Positions 5,927 to 5,930 of a stretch of DNA of 5,930 nt are shown here, piece by piece. A model generated the notes under the pieces. That model saw nothing but the letters and a program-made list of their open reading frames with translations. It was not told the origin of the DNA and searched no databases. Origin of the DNA: Lysobacteraceae bacterium (GTDB taxonomy: Bacteria; Pseudomonadota; Gammaproteobacteria; Xanthomonadales; Xanthomonadaceae); contig JAQGOI010000056.1 of assembly GCA_028293685.1 (NCBI GenBank), positions 1 to 5,930 of the forward strand, written 5' to 3'. The position numbers were made by a program, and so were the translations under genes. Numbering within the stretch: position 1 is the stretch's first letter; every line of letters begins with the position of its first letter.

Positions 5927-5930
5927 CATG

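Noticed and set aside
5785..5930. tRNA 3' end as an integration (att) site
   Set aside because: No repeat of the tRNA 3' end, integrase gene or other mobile-element sign appears in the window, and the terminator follows directly.

Overview
The window reads as ordinary chromosomal DNA of a GC-rich proteobacterium. The dense, mostly same-length-as-family genes, the PhaR/PhaB pair, the RNase D type and several GTG/TTG starts fit a gammaproteobacterium near the Xanthomonadales/Lysobacterales. That placement is inference from protein style, not from a marker gene. I see no mobile element, CRISPR array, prophage gene or clear sign of recent transfer.

Left part (1-1648, + strand): a polyhydroxyalkanoate (PHA) block. 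It holds the 3' end of an acetoacetyl-CoA reductase gene (phaB), a spacer with a perfect 11-bp inverted repeat and a TGC-rich tract, the PHA regulator gene phaR, and a second, complete phaB-like reductase gene. The two reductases are tandem paralogues, with about 43 of 81 residues identical in the shared C-terminal part by hand count. The complete copy carries an Asp at the end of the second beta strand, which suggests NADH rather than NADPH use. Together the genes would make and regulate (R)-3-hydroxybutyryl-CoA for PHA synthesis; the synthase is not in the window.

Middle part (1677-4497, - strand, convergent with the PHA block): two cell-envelope genes in one direction. The upstream gene encodes a large lipoprotein with helical TPR-like repeats and a C-terminal sulfatase-modifying-factor (FGE/SUMF1) fold that lacks both catalytic cysteines. 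The downstream gene, 70 bp away, encodes a membrane-anchored M48 zinc metallopeptidase with an intact HEISH site. They may form an operon.

Right part (4498-5930): a divergent intergenic region of about 150 bp, then rnd (RNase D, TTG start with a good ribosome binding site). A perfect TATAAT overlaps the rnd stop codon and is followed by tRNA-Ala(CGC) with an encoded CCA and the G3-U70 identity pair. A strong rho-independent terminator closes the window. A tRNA 3'-processing exonuclease gene thus sits directly before a tRNA gene that probably has its own promoter.
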